DNA of 64,000 bases from Muraenolepis orangiensis. Taxonomy: Eukaryota; Chordata; Actinopteri; Gadiformes; Muraenolepididae. Below the pieces are notes generated by a model, which worked only from the letters and a program-made list of their open reading frames with translations, was not told where the DNA came from and did not search any database. The stretch spans positions 33,065,873 to 33,129,872 of the forward strand of contig CM051005.1 in assembly GCA_027704905.1 (NCBI GenBank), read 5' to 3'. The position numbers were made by a program, and so were the translations under genes. Positions 1 through 13,422 of the stretch are shown one piece after another (position 1 is the stretch's first letter; every line of letters starts with the position of its first letter).

Positions 1-34
<34 letters not shown>

Positions 35-57
35 ACACACACCACACACACACACAC

Positions 58-95
<38 letters not shown>
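1..95. repeat. (CA)n microsatellite
   Basis: This is a nearly pure CA dinucleotide run with a few CCA interruptions, cut by the window edge. The same run precedes the same unique sequence at 59633-59708 and, inverted, at 42188-42291. It is therefore a shared landmark of the duplicated block. Confidence 0.97.
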
Positions 96-97
<2 letters not shown>

Positions 98-1095
98 TTA
101 GGATGCTAGGAGTTTGACTTCAACACCTCTACGTGGGAGTGATTTAACACCCTGAATTATATCCACCATATTATAACATTGTGAGCTTGGCATGAAGCAC
201 AGCAGCTCTCTCTCATGAGTCTTTGGAGGCTATTTGCTTCCTCAGTTGTAATGATGAAACCTGAGAAAGTCAATCTGAAATTCTCTGAAGGCTGGAATGA
301 ATCAAATAAAATATGGATTATGGTGCTGCCTGGTGATTTGGTTACAACGATGGCCCATTTCATACTTTTAACTCTCTTCCTCATTTACATAACGTTATGA
401 TATGATAAGTCATGTGTTATTTAGAATACTTTTTGCTAGGTGTTACGGCTGCCCTAGTGGAACCGGCCTGTAACATGGATGCTGTCCTCCCCTCTACTGG
501 GTTATCCACAAACAGAGATATCCAAACACGTGTCATCTATTTGACATTGAACTAAACAAAACTGAAACGCTGATTGGCTGGCCTATCAGCGTGGACCAAT
601 CAGGGACCACACCCACACAGGCAACACATGAACTAATCAATCAACCAATCAATTCTCACAGGTCAACATGCTAGCGCCCCAGAAAACATGAACACAGGGA
701 GGGACATTAACACAAACACAGACTTAGAACTTAGAACTATGACCAAGGGTCAAAACACACGGTTCGGGCAAGCAAACTTAGTGACCACGAAAAACATGTC
801 AAACTGTGTTTTAAACCAGAAAGAGTGTTTGATTAAAGGAAATTGTTTTACAATATAACGCTAATGTCTTTCATGTAGTCTTGATAGGCAGGTAGGTTGG
901 TAGGTACATACGTAGGGAGGTTGGTAGTGTTAGTGACCCATCTATCAGAATCAGGAAGATGATGTCCAATATGAATCATTCAGGATTAATGTAATGTATT
1001 TGCATTACATCATGTATTACATTTATTTATCCTATTTATCCCTGAAATAATGTATCAAAGTGCAATATGAGTCTGAACTTCCACACTACTCCATT
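96..1095. repeat. Non-coding part of the duplicated block
   Basis: I see no gene here. The stretch is repeated almost base for base at 59709-60730. Its start (about 96-220) is present inverted at 42055-42187, and its part from about 214 to 630 recurs at 17028-17498. Short open frames across it lack domains and are not conserved between copies. The inverted copy has lost most of the middle. Confidence 0.85.
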
Positions 1096-1167
1096 ATAAT
1101 ATATATCTATATATCTATATATCTATATATCTATATATAGATATATATCTATGGATATATATATAAT
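1096..1167. repeat. AT-rich (TATATC)n-like tandem repeat
   Basis: The repeat is made of ctatat/tatatc units that are partly self-complementary. Matching tracts lie at 60736-60795 and, inverted, at 41936-41993. Confidence 0.9.
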
Positions 1168-1194
1168 CTGTGTGACCAATACTCTATCTGATCA

Positions 1195-1550
1195 TCTCTA
1201 CCTAGGAGACAGTTACTAAATAGGACCATCTCTAGGTCTAACTGGGAGACAGATACTGTATAGGACCATCTCCAGGTCTAGCTGGGAGATAGATACTGAA
1301 TAGGACCATCTCTAGGTCTAACTGGGAGATACTGTATAGGACCATCTCCAGGTCTAGCTGGGAGACAGATACTGTTTAGGACCATCTCCAAGTCTAGATG
1401 GCAGACAGATAGTTTAGGACCATCTCCACATCTAGATGGTAGACATATACTATTTAGGACCATCTCCAGGTCTTACTGGGAGACATATACTGTCTAGGAC
1501 CATCTCCAGGTCTAGCTGGGAGACAGATATTGTAAAGGACCATCTCTATG
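1195..1550. repeat. Minisatellite, unit about 40 bp, about 9 copies
   Basis: Each unit carries taggaccatctccaggtc followed by tagctgggagacagatactg, with small differences between units. The array has more copies at 60831-61255 (about 11) and, inverted, at 41420-41905 (about 12), so copy number changed after the block duplicated. Open frames across it are artefacts of the repeat. Confidence 0.93.
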
Positions 1551-1769
1551 AGAGAGAACAGCTGCAACACATATCTCCCGCTGTTTCAGTGAAACGAGGC
1601 ATGATGGATCTGGAGCCCTCGTCGGGTCCTTCCGTTCTTGCTGCTTCGCCACCTGGTAACATTGTGTGTGTGTGTGTGTGTATGTTTGTGTGTCAACGTT
1701 TTTTACCTATGATGATCTAAGATCTACTAAGAATGGCTAGCAATTATATTGTTTAATGTAATTTGATTA

Positions 1770-1913
1770 GTAGGCGCAGTCCTGTCACAGGAGTGGCTGG
1801 AGGGGGGAAACGTTGTGGCCTATTACAGCAAAGCACAGAGCAAAGCTGAGCACCGATATTGTGTCACTCGCAGGGAGCTGTTGTTGGCTGTAGTCTTTGC
1901 CATCCGACACACT
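1770..1913 (+). pseudogene. Gypsy RNase H fragment, short deletion form
   Basis: The DNA matches the start of the RNase H region at 7149-7284, including the stretch encoding AYYSKA and HRYCVTRREL. It then jumps from the codons for FAIRH straight to the sequence after the full fragment (actctaatctctcattta). About 200 bp are lost at a short ac repeat. The same deletion occurs at 61508-61650 and, inverted, at 41070-41206, which marks these three as one lineage. It is not functional. Confidence 0.85.
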
Positions 1914-2039
1914 CTAATCTCTCATTTATAACATCTGGAACAAAAATTTGGAAAACTATTTGTAATGGACAGTATATATAGTTACAAATAAGTAAACACA
2001 CGTATAAAATATGTAAACGGAAGTAAATCAAATATATGT

Positions 2040-2797
2040 CTAAATGGAATATTTATTGTTGTATTCACAATTTCATATTCACAATGAATATGAAATTCAC
2101 AATGCTTCATTTCAATTCGGGGGCCAATGGAAAATCTCGCCTAGGGCTCCAACATTGCCAGGGCCGGCCCTGGCAATGTTGGAGGTCTCAGGCATGAGAA
2201 ACACACATGGACGTTGTTTGGTGAACATGAACCCATGGCTGCAGTAAGAGTGTTTAAAAGGCCTTGTTTTCCTGTTAATGACAGTCACATACATCTCATT
2301 ATGTGTATTGGGGACTGGAACCCTTAAGGATCCCCTTTTGTTGTACAAAATGGATGGAATACAAATAATAATAACTTAAATTTATGTAGCGCCTTTAAAG
2401 CCTTTTACAGATATAAATAAATAAAGTGAATAAATAATAAATACATATGTAGAGAAAACCAAGTAAACGGAGTAGTCAAAGTGTATATACTTCTGGTGCT
2501 TTAGGGACAGACCAATGGTTAAAGGGAGGGACACCAGGTCTTGGATGTGGTTCTGATTATACACATTCTGTTACACAAGGACACGTATGCTACATGGTGC
2601 ACAACAACCTATACTCAATGTGTATAGCACAGCCAGACTATTCAAACCCTTTGACACAAACCTAGTCTTTCACAATGAGAACGTAATATGACCTTACTTT
2701 TCCGTTGTATGATGGGAATACCCAGCTGCTGAATTTTTTCCTAATGGAGTTTATTCCATTATGGACAGTCCAGGATTTCAACACAAGGCACTCCAGA
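2040..2797. repeat. Palindrome module (recurrent non-coding block)
   Basis: This 0.75-kb block recurs about nine times in the window, whole or in part. Landmarks are tcgcctagggctcc before a perfect palindrome, catgaacccatggctgcag, a tatagcgcc tail-like motif found in many fish repeats (here gtagcgcc), and ccttacttttccgttg. The LINE at 2798 was joined into it after cactccagat; the uninterrupted form is at 5641-5700. No coding function is visible. Confidence 0.85.
2147..2184. repeat. Perfect 38-bp palindrome
   Basis: The left half CTCCAACATTGCCAGGGCC is followed directly by its exact reverse complement with no loop. Other copies lie at 8105-8142, 39423-39460, 40819-40856, 48301-48338, 55451-55488 and 61860-61897. 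It resembles two transposon ends meeting head to head, which is inference. Confidence 0.95.
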
Positions 2798-4881
2798 TTT
2801 ACATTCCCCCACAAGCCAACACGGACACAGCGCTGAAGGAACTGTACGGGGCTATCAGCGAACAGGAGTCGGCACACCCCGAGGCTGCTCTCATCGTGGC
2901 GGGGGACTTCAACAAGGCGAACCTGAAGAAGGTTCTCCCGAAGTTCTACCAACACATAACGAGCAACACACGGGGCGAGCTGAACCTCGACCACTGCTAC
3001 ACCCCCTTCCGTGATGGCTACAAGGCCCTCCTCCGCCCACCGTTCGGCAAATCAGACCACCTCTCTATCCAGCTACTCCCCGCCTATAGGCAGAGACTGA
3101 AGCAGCAACCGATCGCTGTGAGGGAGGTCCAATGCTGGTCGGACCAATAGGACTCTATGCTGCAGGATTGTTTTGATCGCGTTGACTGGCACATGTTCCG
3201 CGTTGCCTCGGACAATAACATCAACGAGTACGCGTCGTCGGTCACCGGGTTCATCAAGAAGTGCATAGATGACGTTGTTCCGACCAAGTCGGTTCGGATA
3301 TATCCCAACCAGAAACCGTGGATTAATGGCGATGTTCGCGCTGCCCTACACGCGCGTAACGCCGCCTTTGGCTCCGGGAATACGGAGGAATATACGAGAG
3401 CCCGTTACGACCTCCGCAAGACCATCGTCACTGCCAAGGACAGACTGGAAGATAAATTCAAGAGCCACGACGCGAGGGGTATGTGGCAGGGGCTGCAGAT
3501 GATAACAAACTTCAGAGGGAGAACCAGTTGTGTAGAGAACTCCTCTACCTCCCTCCCAGGAGAGCTAAATACTTTTTTAGCTCGGTTCGACGTGAACGGC
3601 AGCCCGCCGAAGCAAGCGCTGCCTGAGGAGACCAGCCTGCTGAGCATCTCGGAGGCGGATGTGCGCCGCACCTTCAAGCGGCTGAACATCCGTAAGGCGG
3701 CAGGCCCCGACAACATCCCGGGCGGCGTCCTCCGAGCATGCGCAGACCAGTTGGCAGGAGTCTTTGCAGACATCTTCAACCTCTCACTGTCCCAGGCTGC
3801 TGTCCCCGTGGTCTTCAAGATGTCCACCATCGTGCCTGTCCCTAAACAACCCAAGGTAACATGCCTGAATGACTATAGACCTGTAGCCCTCACCTCGATT
3901 GTCAGCAAATGCTTCGAGAAGTTGGTCAATGACTTTATTTGCTCCGTGTTACCTGCCACGCTGGACCCATGGCAATTTGCATCTCGTCAAAACAGATCCA
4001 CGGACGACGCAATTGCCATGGCCCTCCACACTGCCCTTTCCCACCTGGAGGGAAAGAACTGTTATGTGGGAATGCTGTTTGTGGACTACAGCTCAGCGTT
4101 CAACACGATAGTTCCTGCCAAGCTCGACACCAAGCTTAGAGGTCTAGGCGTGCCCCCATCCACGTGCAGCTGGATACTGGACCTCCTGTCGGACCGCCGC
4201 CAGGTGGTGAGGATGGGCAGCACCACTTCAGAGCCACTGACCCTCAACACGGGAGCCCCCCAGGGATGCGTGCTGAGCCCTCTCCTCTACTCCCTCTACA
4301 CCCACGACTGCATGGCTATGCACAGCTCCAACATCATCATCAAATTTGCTGACGACACGACAGTGATGGGCCTGATCGCCGGCGACGATGAGACAGCCTA
4401 TAAGGAGGAGGTCGGATTGCTGCCTGCCACTGCTGGAGCAGTGGTGCCAGGAGAACAGCCCCCGAGAGTGTTCTTACAGGGTGTATCACCGCCTGGTACG
4501 GGAACTGCACCGCACTCGAGCGCAGAGCGCTTCAAAGGGTGGTGCGGACGGCCCAGTATATCGTTGGAGCTCCCCTCCCTCCTGGATATATACAATCAGC
4601 GGTGCGTGGCCAAGGCCAAACACATCATAAAAGACATTGCCCACCCCAGCCACGAACTGTACACACTTTTACCGTCAGGCAGGCAATACCGCAGTGTCAA
4701 GTGCCGTACAAATAGGCTTAGAGATAGCTTCCACAGTCCGGCCATCAGGCTGCTGATCAAGGGCGTAAAGCATATAACAATGTATACTTTATTACATTGA
4801 TTTATATGTACATATTGATATTTTTTGTGCCGATATATTGCATTTTATAAATTGCATTTTTATTCTTATTTTTATTTTTTA
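2798..4881 (+). pseudogene. L2/CR1-like LINE, broken copy (endonuclease end plus reverse transcriptase)
   Basis: The fragment matches the long element at 51314-54570 from mid-endonuclease (IPPQANTD, GDFNKANL) through the reverse transcriptase (AFNTIVPAKL, PQGCVLSP, FADDTT). It is damaged in several ways. A TAG at about 3148 replaces the codon after DQ. Twelve bases encoding REYK are missing near 3438. About 270 bp are lost at about 4465-4470, just after the FADD motif region, which removes part of the thumb and shifts the frame. The first half of the endonuclease and the 3' tail are absent. The same TAG and 12-bp deletion appear in the copies at 62493 and 39474-40231 (inverted), so this dead element was copied as part of a block rather than by retrotransposition. 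Confidence 0.93.
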
Positions 4882-4884
4882 ACT

Positions 4885-4947
4885 TTAAAATAACAGGAAC
4901 ATTTGGTCTGCTCCTTTTATCAACCAGGGCAAGGTTAGTAGGCTAAA

Positions 4948-5025
<78 letters not shown>
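4885..5025. repeat. SAA upstream fragment followed by (CA)n
   Basis: Bases 4885-4947 match the SAA 5' flank at 11907-11967 (aacatttggtctgctccttt). They are followed by a CA run at 4948-5025. The same junction occurs inverted at 35988-36100. Confidence 0.85.
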
Positions 5026-6700
<1,675 letters not shown>

Positions 6701-6704
6701 TCTG

Positions 6705-7488
6705 GTTCACGGCAGCTCTTTGGAATCAGCTATGGCCGCACTGTGCAGAGTGCTGGAGAGGATCAGCGTGGCTGAAGCTACACCCCGACGAGTGCAGGGA
6801 GGGGCAGGGAGCTGACCTTCCTGGGGAACCGTGTAGGCAGTGAGGGGATTGGCACTGCAGAGGAGAAGGTGTGTGTTATACGAGACCCAAGGCCCACCCC
6901 TACAGAGCAGAGGGGATTCAAAAGATTTTTAAGGTTGGCCTCCTATTACAGGAAGTTTGTGCAGGTTTTTTCATCATCGCAACCCCTTTGTACAGGTTAC
7001 TGCAGAAGGACCAGCAGTTCAGCTGGACAGAGGACTGTGAAACGGCTCTTTGCAAACTGCAGCAGGCTCTGACAAGCGCACCCATTCTGGCGCCTCCTGA
7101 CCCCGAATTACCCTTCGTCCTGGACACTGATGCCAGTGGGGAGGGGGTAGGCGCAGTCCTGTCACAGGAGTGGCCGGAGGGGGAAAACGTTGTGGCCTAT
7201 TACAGCAAAGCACTGAGCAAAGCTGAGCACCGATATTGTGTCACTCGCAGGGACCTGTTGTTGGCTGTAGTCTTTGCCATCCGACACTTTAAATATTACC
7301 TGTGTGGCCGCCCCTTCCCCTTACGCACTGATCATGCCTCCCTACAGTGGCTGGTGACATTCAAGGAGCCAGAGGGGCAGTTGGCTCGTTGGTTGGAGGA
7401 GTTGCAGTGCTACGAGTTCACTGTCACCCACCGTGCAGGAGAACCGCATGGCAACGCAGACGCACTCTATCACTCGCACTCACTCTAA
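6705..7488 (+). pseudogene. Ty3/gypsy fragment: end of reverse transcriptase plus RNase H
   Basis: The open part (6871-7488) begins in the decayed connection region after the RT palm. It continues through ILAPPDPELPFVLDTDASG, VVAYYSKALSKAEHRY, RTDHASLQWLV and HRAGEPHGNADAL, which are hallmark stretches of a retrotransposon RNase H. Upstream DNA (6710-6900) still resembles the RT thumb but is full of stops. No integrase, protease or LTR is nearby. The family differs from the chromodomain elements at 18-32 kb. Shorter copies sit next to other SAA blocks at 48544-48893 (-) and 54904-55245 (+), so the fragment was carried by segmental duplication. Confidence 0.9.
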
Positions 7489-9244
<1,756 letters not shown>

Positions 9245-10477
9245 GAGGCGAAACCCGGAATCGTTTTATTGCTTTGCTCAGTGGCAGCCGGTGACATCCG
9301 AAGTAGGAGGGGCGCAGGGGTAAAAAAAATCGCAACTTTAAAAAAAAATCATATCTGCTGTGCAATACCGCATGTTCCCAGACGGTGGCGCCATTTCTCC
9401 ATGTAAACGACCGAGAGGGCGAATTAAAGAAATAAAAATAAAAAACTATACATAATATAAATATAAACCTCACTGTTACTCATTCTACTCTGTATTGTAT
9501 ATATGTATATTGACTGAACATTCCTTTACTTACTGCTTAATTTCTTTTTTTACTTACTTTATTTTTACTGTATGTAGCACAATCTCAGGGGCTCATACAG
9601 AAACAAGCATTTCATTATAAAGTATTCTGTATTTTGTTGTGACAAATAATAAACAAACTTGAAACTTATGGTGAAAGAACATTTATTATATGGTGCTTCA
9701 ATTAGCAATTATGAACACAGTAATACCTAGTAGAAAATAAACGTAAGAAAAAAATATGGTCTTATATTAGAAAGACTACCCAGTGTGCCATCAAAAATAA
9801 TACCTAAATATGGTCTTACATTCGATTGTGCAAAAGTAATTAGAACAAAATAGAAGATAATAAAATAGACCTGATACAAGTCCTGAGATAAAATGCAATA
9901 CAATGTTAAGCTTACAAATTAAAAAGGTACTGGGTCCTATGTACACTACTATACGATATACAGTTTAATCTATGTACCTATGCTATACTAACTATACAGA
10001 ACTACACAACTATAACTATAACTATACAACTATTCTCTCCTCAGACAGCAAGACGCGAACTGACTCATTAACAAATGCTTCTGAATTAAACTAATTAAAT
10101 AAAATACAAATGCTTAATACATTCGACCACAGCATATATTAGCAGACAAACACACGGAGGACCCTGTAGCTAGCATTGGGGAAGCACGTGTCCACGATAA
10201 ACTTACAAAACCCCAATCCACACCGTTTACATACAAATGACACAAGCTGCATGTTTATACAGCAAGACCAACATTTCTTATCCCCTTTACTTTACGTTTA
10301 CATCGTCCACAATAAAAATAAATGTAAAACTATAACCGGGACAACAAAAACGTACCTCTCCTCAGACAGCAAGACCGAACTGAGAGCAGAGCAGTACAGG
10401 CTTTACAAATAAGGCTACAATTGAGTGGCGCATGCGTGACTGGTTTCTTTGCTCACGCATTCACTCATGCGCCACTC

Positions 10478-11208
10478 GACGCTGCGAATATCCACCCAAG
10501 CCCTGGTCTTCTCTGCAGCGGAATACTGCGCCCCAGTCTGGAGCAGAAGCCCTCATGCGATAAAGGTCAACGTGGCTATCAATACCTCCCTCCGAATAAT
10601 AACTGGATGCTTAAAGCCTACCCCTGTGTCCCTCTTGCCAGTCCTCGCGGGAATAGCACCGGCCGGCCTCCGACGGGAGGCTGCCACCCTCGCCCTGGCC
10701 AGGAAGGCACAAAAGTATGACTGGCACATCTTGCACAACACCACAATAACACCAGCACCTCCAAGCAGACTCAAGTCCCGCCACCCCTACAACAAGGCAG
10801 CACAAGAGATGCTCAACTCCACCTCTGAGGACATCTCCAGAGATGCATGGTTGGCAGCAGCTTGGAAGCAGGAGTGGGAGTCAGCCGGGCCCTCCCGAAT
10901 CCACTGTTACATCTGGGACCCAGGAGATTGCGCCATTGGAGGAGACGACCTACCACGTCGGCAATGGACCACACTGAACCGTCTACGAACTGGGGTCGGT
11001 CGCTTTAAAGCATCAATGAAGACGTGGGGCTTGGCGGACAGTGCGGCATGCGAGTGCGGTGACCCTGACCAGACCGCCGACCATATAATCACCATCTGCC
11101 CCTTATATAGACCACCCTCGGAAGCCAGCCTCTTCGACCTAGGACCAGAGATGCGGGCATGGCTACACGACACCGAGTTGGACATCTGACGTTACACGAA
11201 AGAAGAAG
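10478..11208 (+). pseudogene. I/jockey-like LINE, 5'-truncated 3' end
   Basis: An open frame of about 237 codons ends at 11189. It encodes the part downstream of the reverse transcriptase core: EYCAPVW, RIITGCLKPTP, DLPRRQWTTLNRLRTG, then a Cys/His cluster CECGDPDQTADHIITICPL common at the C-terminus of such polymerases. A short 3' tail of AAG units follows. The insertion is flanked by an 11-bp duplication atgcgccactc at 10467-10477 and 11209-11219. The uninterrupted site is present in the sister transposon at 27658-27672. This shows 5' truncation on insertion, as is usual for LINEs. There is no start codon of its own and no RT core, so it is non-functional. Confidence 0.88.
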
Positions 11209-11227
11209 ATGCGCCACTCAATTTGCT

Positions 11228-11266
11228 CACGCATGCGCCACTCAATTTGAGTGGCGCATGCGTGAC
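11228..11266. repeat. Short inverted repeat
   Basis: The arm cacgcatgcgccactcaa is followed after one T by its reverse complement. Related single arms lie at 10427 and 10467, and a copy with one mismatch is at 27681-27716. It belongs to the interior of the hAT element. Confidence 0.85.
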
Positions 11267-11686
11267 TGGTTTCTTTGTTCGGGCGCAATAAAATGCGCCC
11301 CCACAGATCGTATTTAGGACCCTTGATAGGCTACATTTATTTGCTTGATCCATTTTCATTGGCCGCTTGCGCGCAGTGACGCGGAGATCCTGGGCGCACC
11401 GGTCTTGCGCCCAGGTTTGGAGGTAGGTACCAGATTTCTATGAGAGTGACGTCAATGACAAACGAGGGGGGAGAATAGCACGCACAAAACAATGATTTAT
11501 ATTTGCTATATTAACGTTATTGTGCATTTTAAACACAAACATACTTAAAATGAGTAATTATTATTCATTTTAAACATGTTTAGTTTATTTTTAGGGGTCA
11601 AAAAATCAAAAAAAAAAAATTTCCTCTCTCAACCAGGTGGGGCGGCGCCCCTGCGCCCCTATGGACGAGCCGCCACTGGCTTTGCT

Positions 11687-12059
11687 TCCGAACGAGTTAC
11701 TTCGGGATCTAAACTACCTCCCCAAGGTGGATTAGTTAATGCGCACTAGTTGGGTAGCGAATGCGCATTACGTGCCAGTGTGAAAGCAAAAGCGAAACAA
11801 AATTAGTTTTGCAGCGCCGCGAATACCGTATTTAAGCCCAGTGTGAAAACGGTATACGAAGGTTCGCTTCAGACAAACATCAATAACACAACAATAAAAA
11901 TACTAAAATAACAGGAACATTTGGTCTGCTCCTTTTATCAACCAGGGCAAGGTTAGTAGGCTAAACTAGTTAAGGTAGGCCTTTTATCCGTGCCCTGGTA
12001 CATGAAGGTTGCAGACCATATTATAGCTGTAGGCAAGAGTGTGTCATGTCCATTTTTTC
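11687..12059. other. SAA 5' flank
   Basis: No gene is seen. The flank continues from the transposon target site and carries the aacatttggtctgctcctttt segment (11917-11938) also found at 4893 and, inverted, at 34880 and 36070. In the copies near 47.4 and 56.3 kb this flank is joined directly to the region before exon 3, so promoter and exons 1-2 are lost there. Confidence 0.8.
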
Positions 12060-12157
12060 AACAAGACTTTCACTTTCATTCACTTGTGAAAGGTCACTGG
12101 TTTCAACTGTCAAAACCCTGGAAACCCCCACCCCACCCCTTTTCCAACAATATATAA
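12060..12157 (+). promoter_or_regulatory. SAA promoter with TATA box, NF-kB-like and C/EBP-like sites
   Basis: A TATA box (tatataag) lies at 12151-12158, about 30 bases before the likely start of exon 1. On the minus strand 12120-12129 reads GGGGGTTTCC, a full match to the NF-kB consensus GGGRNNYYCC. At 12084-12092 TTGTGAAAG fits the C/EBP pattern TTNNGNAAK. Acute-phase SAA genes in mammals are driven by exactly these two factor families. Both motifs and the TATA box are kept in the copy at 34656-34730. Function is inferred from motif match and conservation only. Confidence 0.65.
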
Positions 12158-12179
12158 GAAAACCCAGGTAGCAAAACCC

Positions 12180-12240
12180 AGAGTAGCACACACATACAGA
12201 CCTAACACACACTACACACTCGATACTCATTACTCAAGCT
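12180..12240 (+). other. saa: SAA non-coding exon 1
   Basis: Placed from the TATA box to a good 5' splice site (ct|gtaagt at 12241). A pyrimidine-rich acceptor at 12405 (tttctag) begins the exon holding the start codon. The start is approximate. SAA genes commonly have a non-coding first exon. The same exon, donor included, is found inverted at 34566-34626. Confidence 0.7.
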
Positions 12241-12417
12241 GTAAGTATGGGGATTATTTCAACATCATCAAACAATAAGGTGTACCGTTAGTATTACAGC
12301 AAATATAATGTGTTTGATTTCCTAGGGATTTGCTCCGTTTAAAGGGCGTAATGCAGCTAATTGGTTGACGTGAGTTAACTGTTTCTCGTTTTTTCTCCTT
12401 TCTAGACATCTTCAGCC

Positions 12418-13422
12418 ATGAAGTTGATCCTAGCAGGACTTTTCATTCTGGCCGTGGGAACCCACGCCCAGTGGTACCACTTCCCGAGAGAGGCTGTTCA
12501 AGGTGACACTTGTTCAGGAATTATAATATGGAATCATTTATAAAATTAATTTTGCACTTACTTGGTTGATTATGTTAATATGAACCATTGATGTCAATAC
12601 AATGACGATTAACCCAAATGAATGATTGCATGTAGCTGAACATGCCACTGTGTTCCACCTGAGCAGGAGCTGGAGACATGGCGCGTGCCTACGGTGACAT
12701 GAGGAAAGCCAACTGGAAGAACTCAGACAAATACTTTCATGCCAGGGGAAACTACGATGCTGCCCAGAGAGGACCAGGGGGCCGATGGATAGCTGAGGTC
12801 ATCAGGTAAACTCTCTTCAACTCTACCTGACATTTAGAAATATGGATTCATGTCAAATGATATTCAAATGAAAGGCGTTCATAACAATAACTGCTGTTGT
12901 CTATAACTGCTATGATGTGAGAGGGCATTGTCTGTTCTTTAAACATTGTATTTGCACAAACATTTATATGAAAAAGGCCTTTTTACATGTTGTGGTGTTC
13001 CTGGTGATCGAGTCAATGTTATTTGTATCGCCCCTTAATCAGAGTTACAGTCTCAAGGGCCACGTGTTTATGACAACACCCCCAAACCCCATGTACAAGG
13101 AAACCAAAGAAAGAAAGAAATAGTCTAATGAGAATATCATTTGCGTGTGTGTGTGTGTGTGGTGCTGGTGGGTATCCTTCAGGTGGGAACCACAGCGGCA
13201 CACTGGGACGGTGTGCTTTGAATATGTGCGTCGTTGTTTTCTAGTGATGCCAGAGAGAACGTTCAGGGAAACAGTGGACGGGGACATCTGGACTCAGCTG
13301 CTGACCAGGAGGCCAACCGCTGGGGACGAAACGGAGGAGATCCCAACGTCTACAGACCCAGGGGTTGCCTTAGAGATACTGAAGATGAAACCGTCTACCC
13401 AAGAAGATGCATGTTTTTATAG
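12418..13422 (+). CDS. saa: Serum amyloid A (SAA), acute-phase apolipoprotein; C-terminus frameshifted
   Basis: Coding exons are 12418-12502, 12667-12805 and 13245-13422, with GT/AG borders and phases 1 and 2, giving 133 residues. Residues 1-17 form a signal peptide (MKLILAGLFILAVGTHA). The mature chain has the SAA signature: AYGDMRKANW (36-45), KYFHARGNYDAA (50-61), RGPGG (63-67), SDAREN (75-80), DQEANRWGRNGGDPN (95-109). SAA is secreted, mainly by liver during inflammation, and binds HDL. The family normally ends in RPxGLPxxY. Here, after YRP (111-113), the G run is one base shorter than in the copies at 46755-46780 and 50450, so reading shifts and adds 20 novel residues to a TAG. Adding one G would instead give a stop right after GLP. 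It could be a sequencing error or real decay. The start lies 12 bases after the exon 2 acceptor. Confidence 0.9.
13010..13137. repeat. Repeat in SAA intron 3
   Basis: The sequence ttatttgtatcgcccc with gagttacagtctcaagggcc resembles dispersed fish repeats of the tatttgtatagcgc type. A diverged version (gtatagtccacagttacag) at 14097-14230 precedes the relic exon 4, supporting an old duplication of intron 3 plus exon 4. Confidence 0.6.

Larger units (their letters stand above)
9279..11678. mobile_element. hAT-type DNA transposon, non-autonomous, 2.4 kb
   Basis: The ends are inverted and related (CAGTGGCAGCCGG at the left; CAGTGGCGGCTCG read inward from the right, both followed nearby by ggggcgcaggg). 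It is flanked by a perfect 8-bp duplication gctttgct at 9271-9278 and 11679-11686. The uninterrupted site ttgctttgcatccgaac is seen at 56235-56252. An 8-bp duplication and CAG-starting ends are typical of hAT. I see no transposase, so it is a defective passenger element. The AT-rich interior (9430-10420) is otherwise featureless and is repeated at 26580-27600. A LINE stub is nested at 10478-11208. Confidence 0.88.

Noticed and set aside
215..400. Small frame conserved at 215, 17041 and 59828
   Set aside because: It is conserved only because the DNA is duplicated. Ends differ between copies, and there is no domain or splice context.
1195..1550. Possible CRISPR array
   Set aside because: The unit is a 40-bp tandem repeat with no unique spacers, in a vertebrate genome without cas genes.
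3157..4800. A 547-codon intact LINE polymerase at the window start
   Set aside because: The frame is open only because a deletion joins two parts out of register. Part of the thumb is missing and the endonuclease is cut by a stop.
9279..11678. Treating 9430-10420 as a gene-bearing unique region
   Set aside because: It is AT-rich, has no meaningful frame, and is repeated within a second transposon copy at 26445-27840.
12021..12230. Minus-strand frame over the SAA promoter
   Set aside because: It overlaps TATA box and exon 1 on the other strand, with repetitive Val/Cys content and no support.
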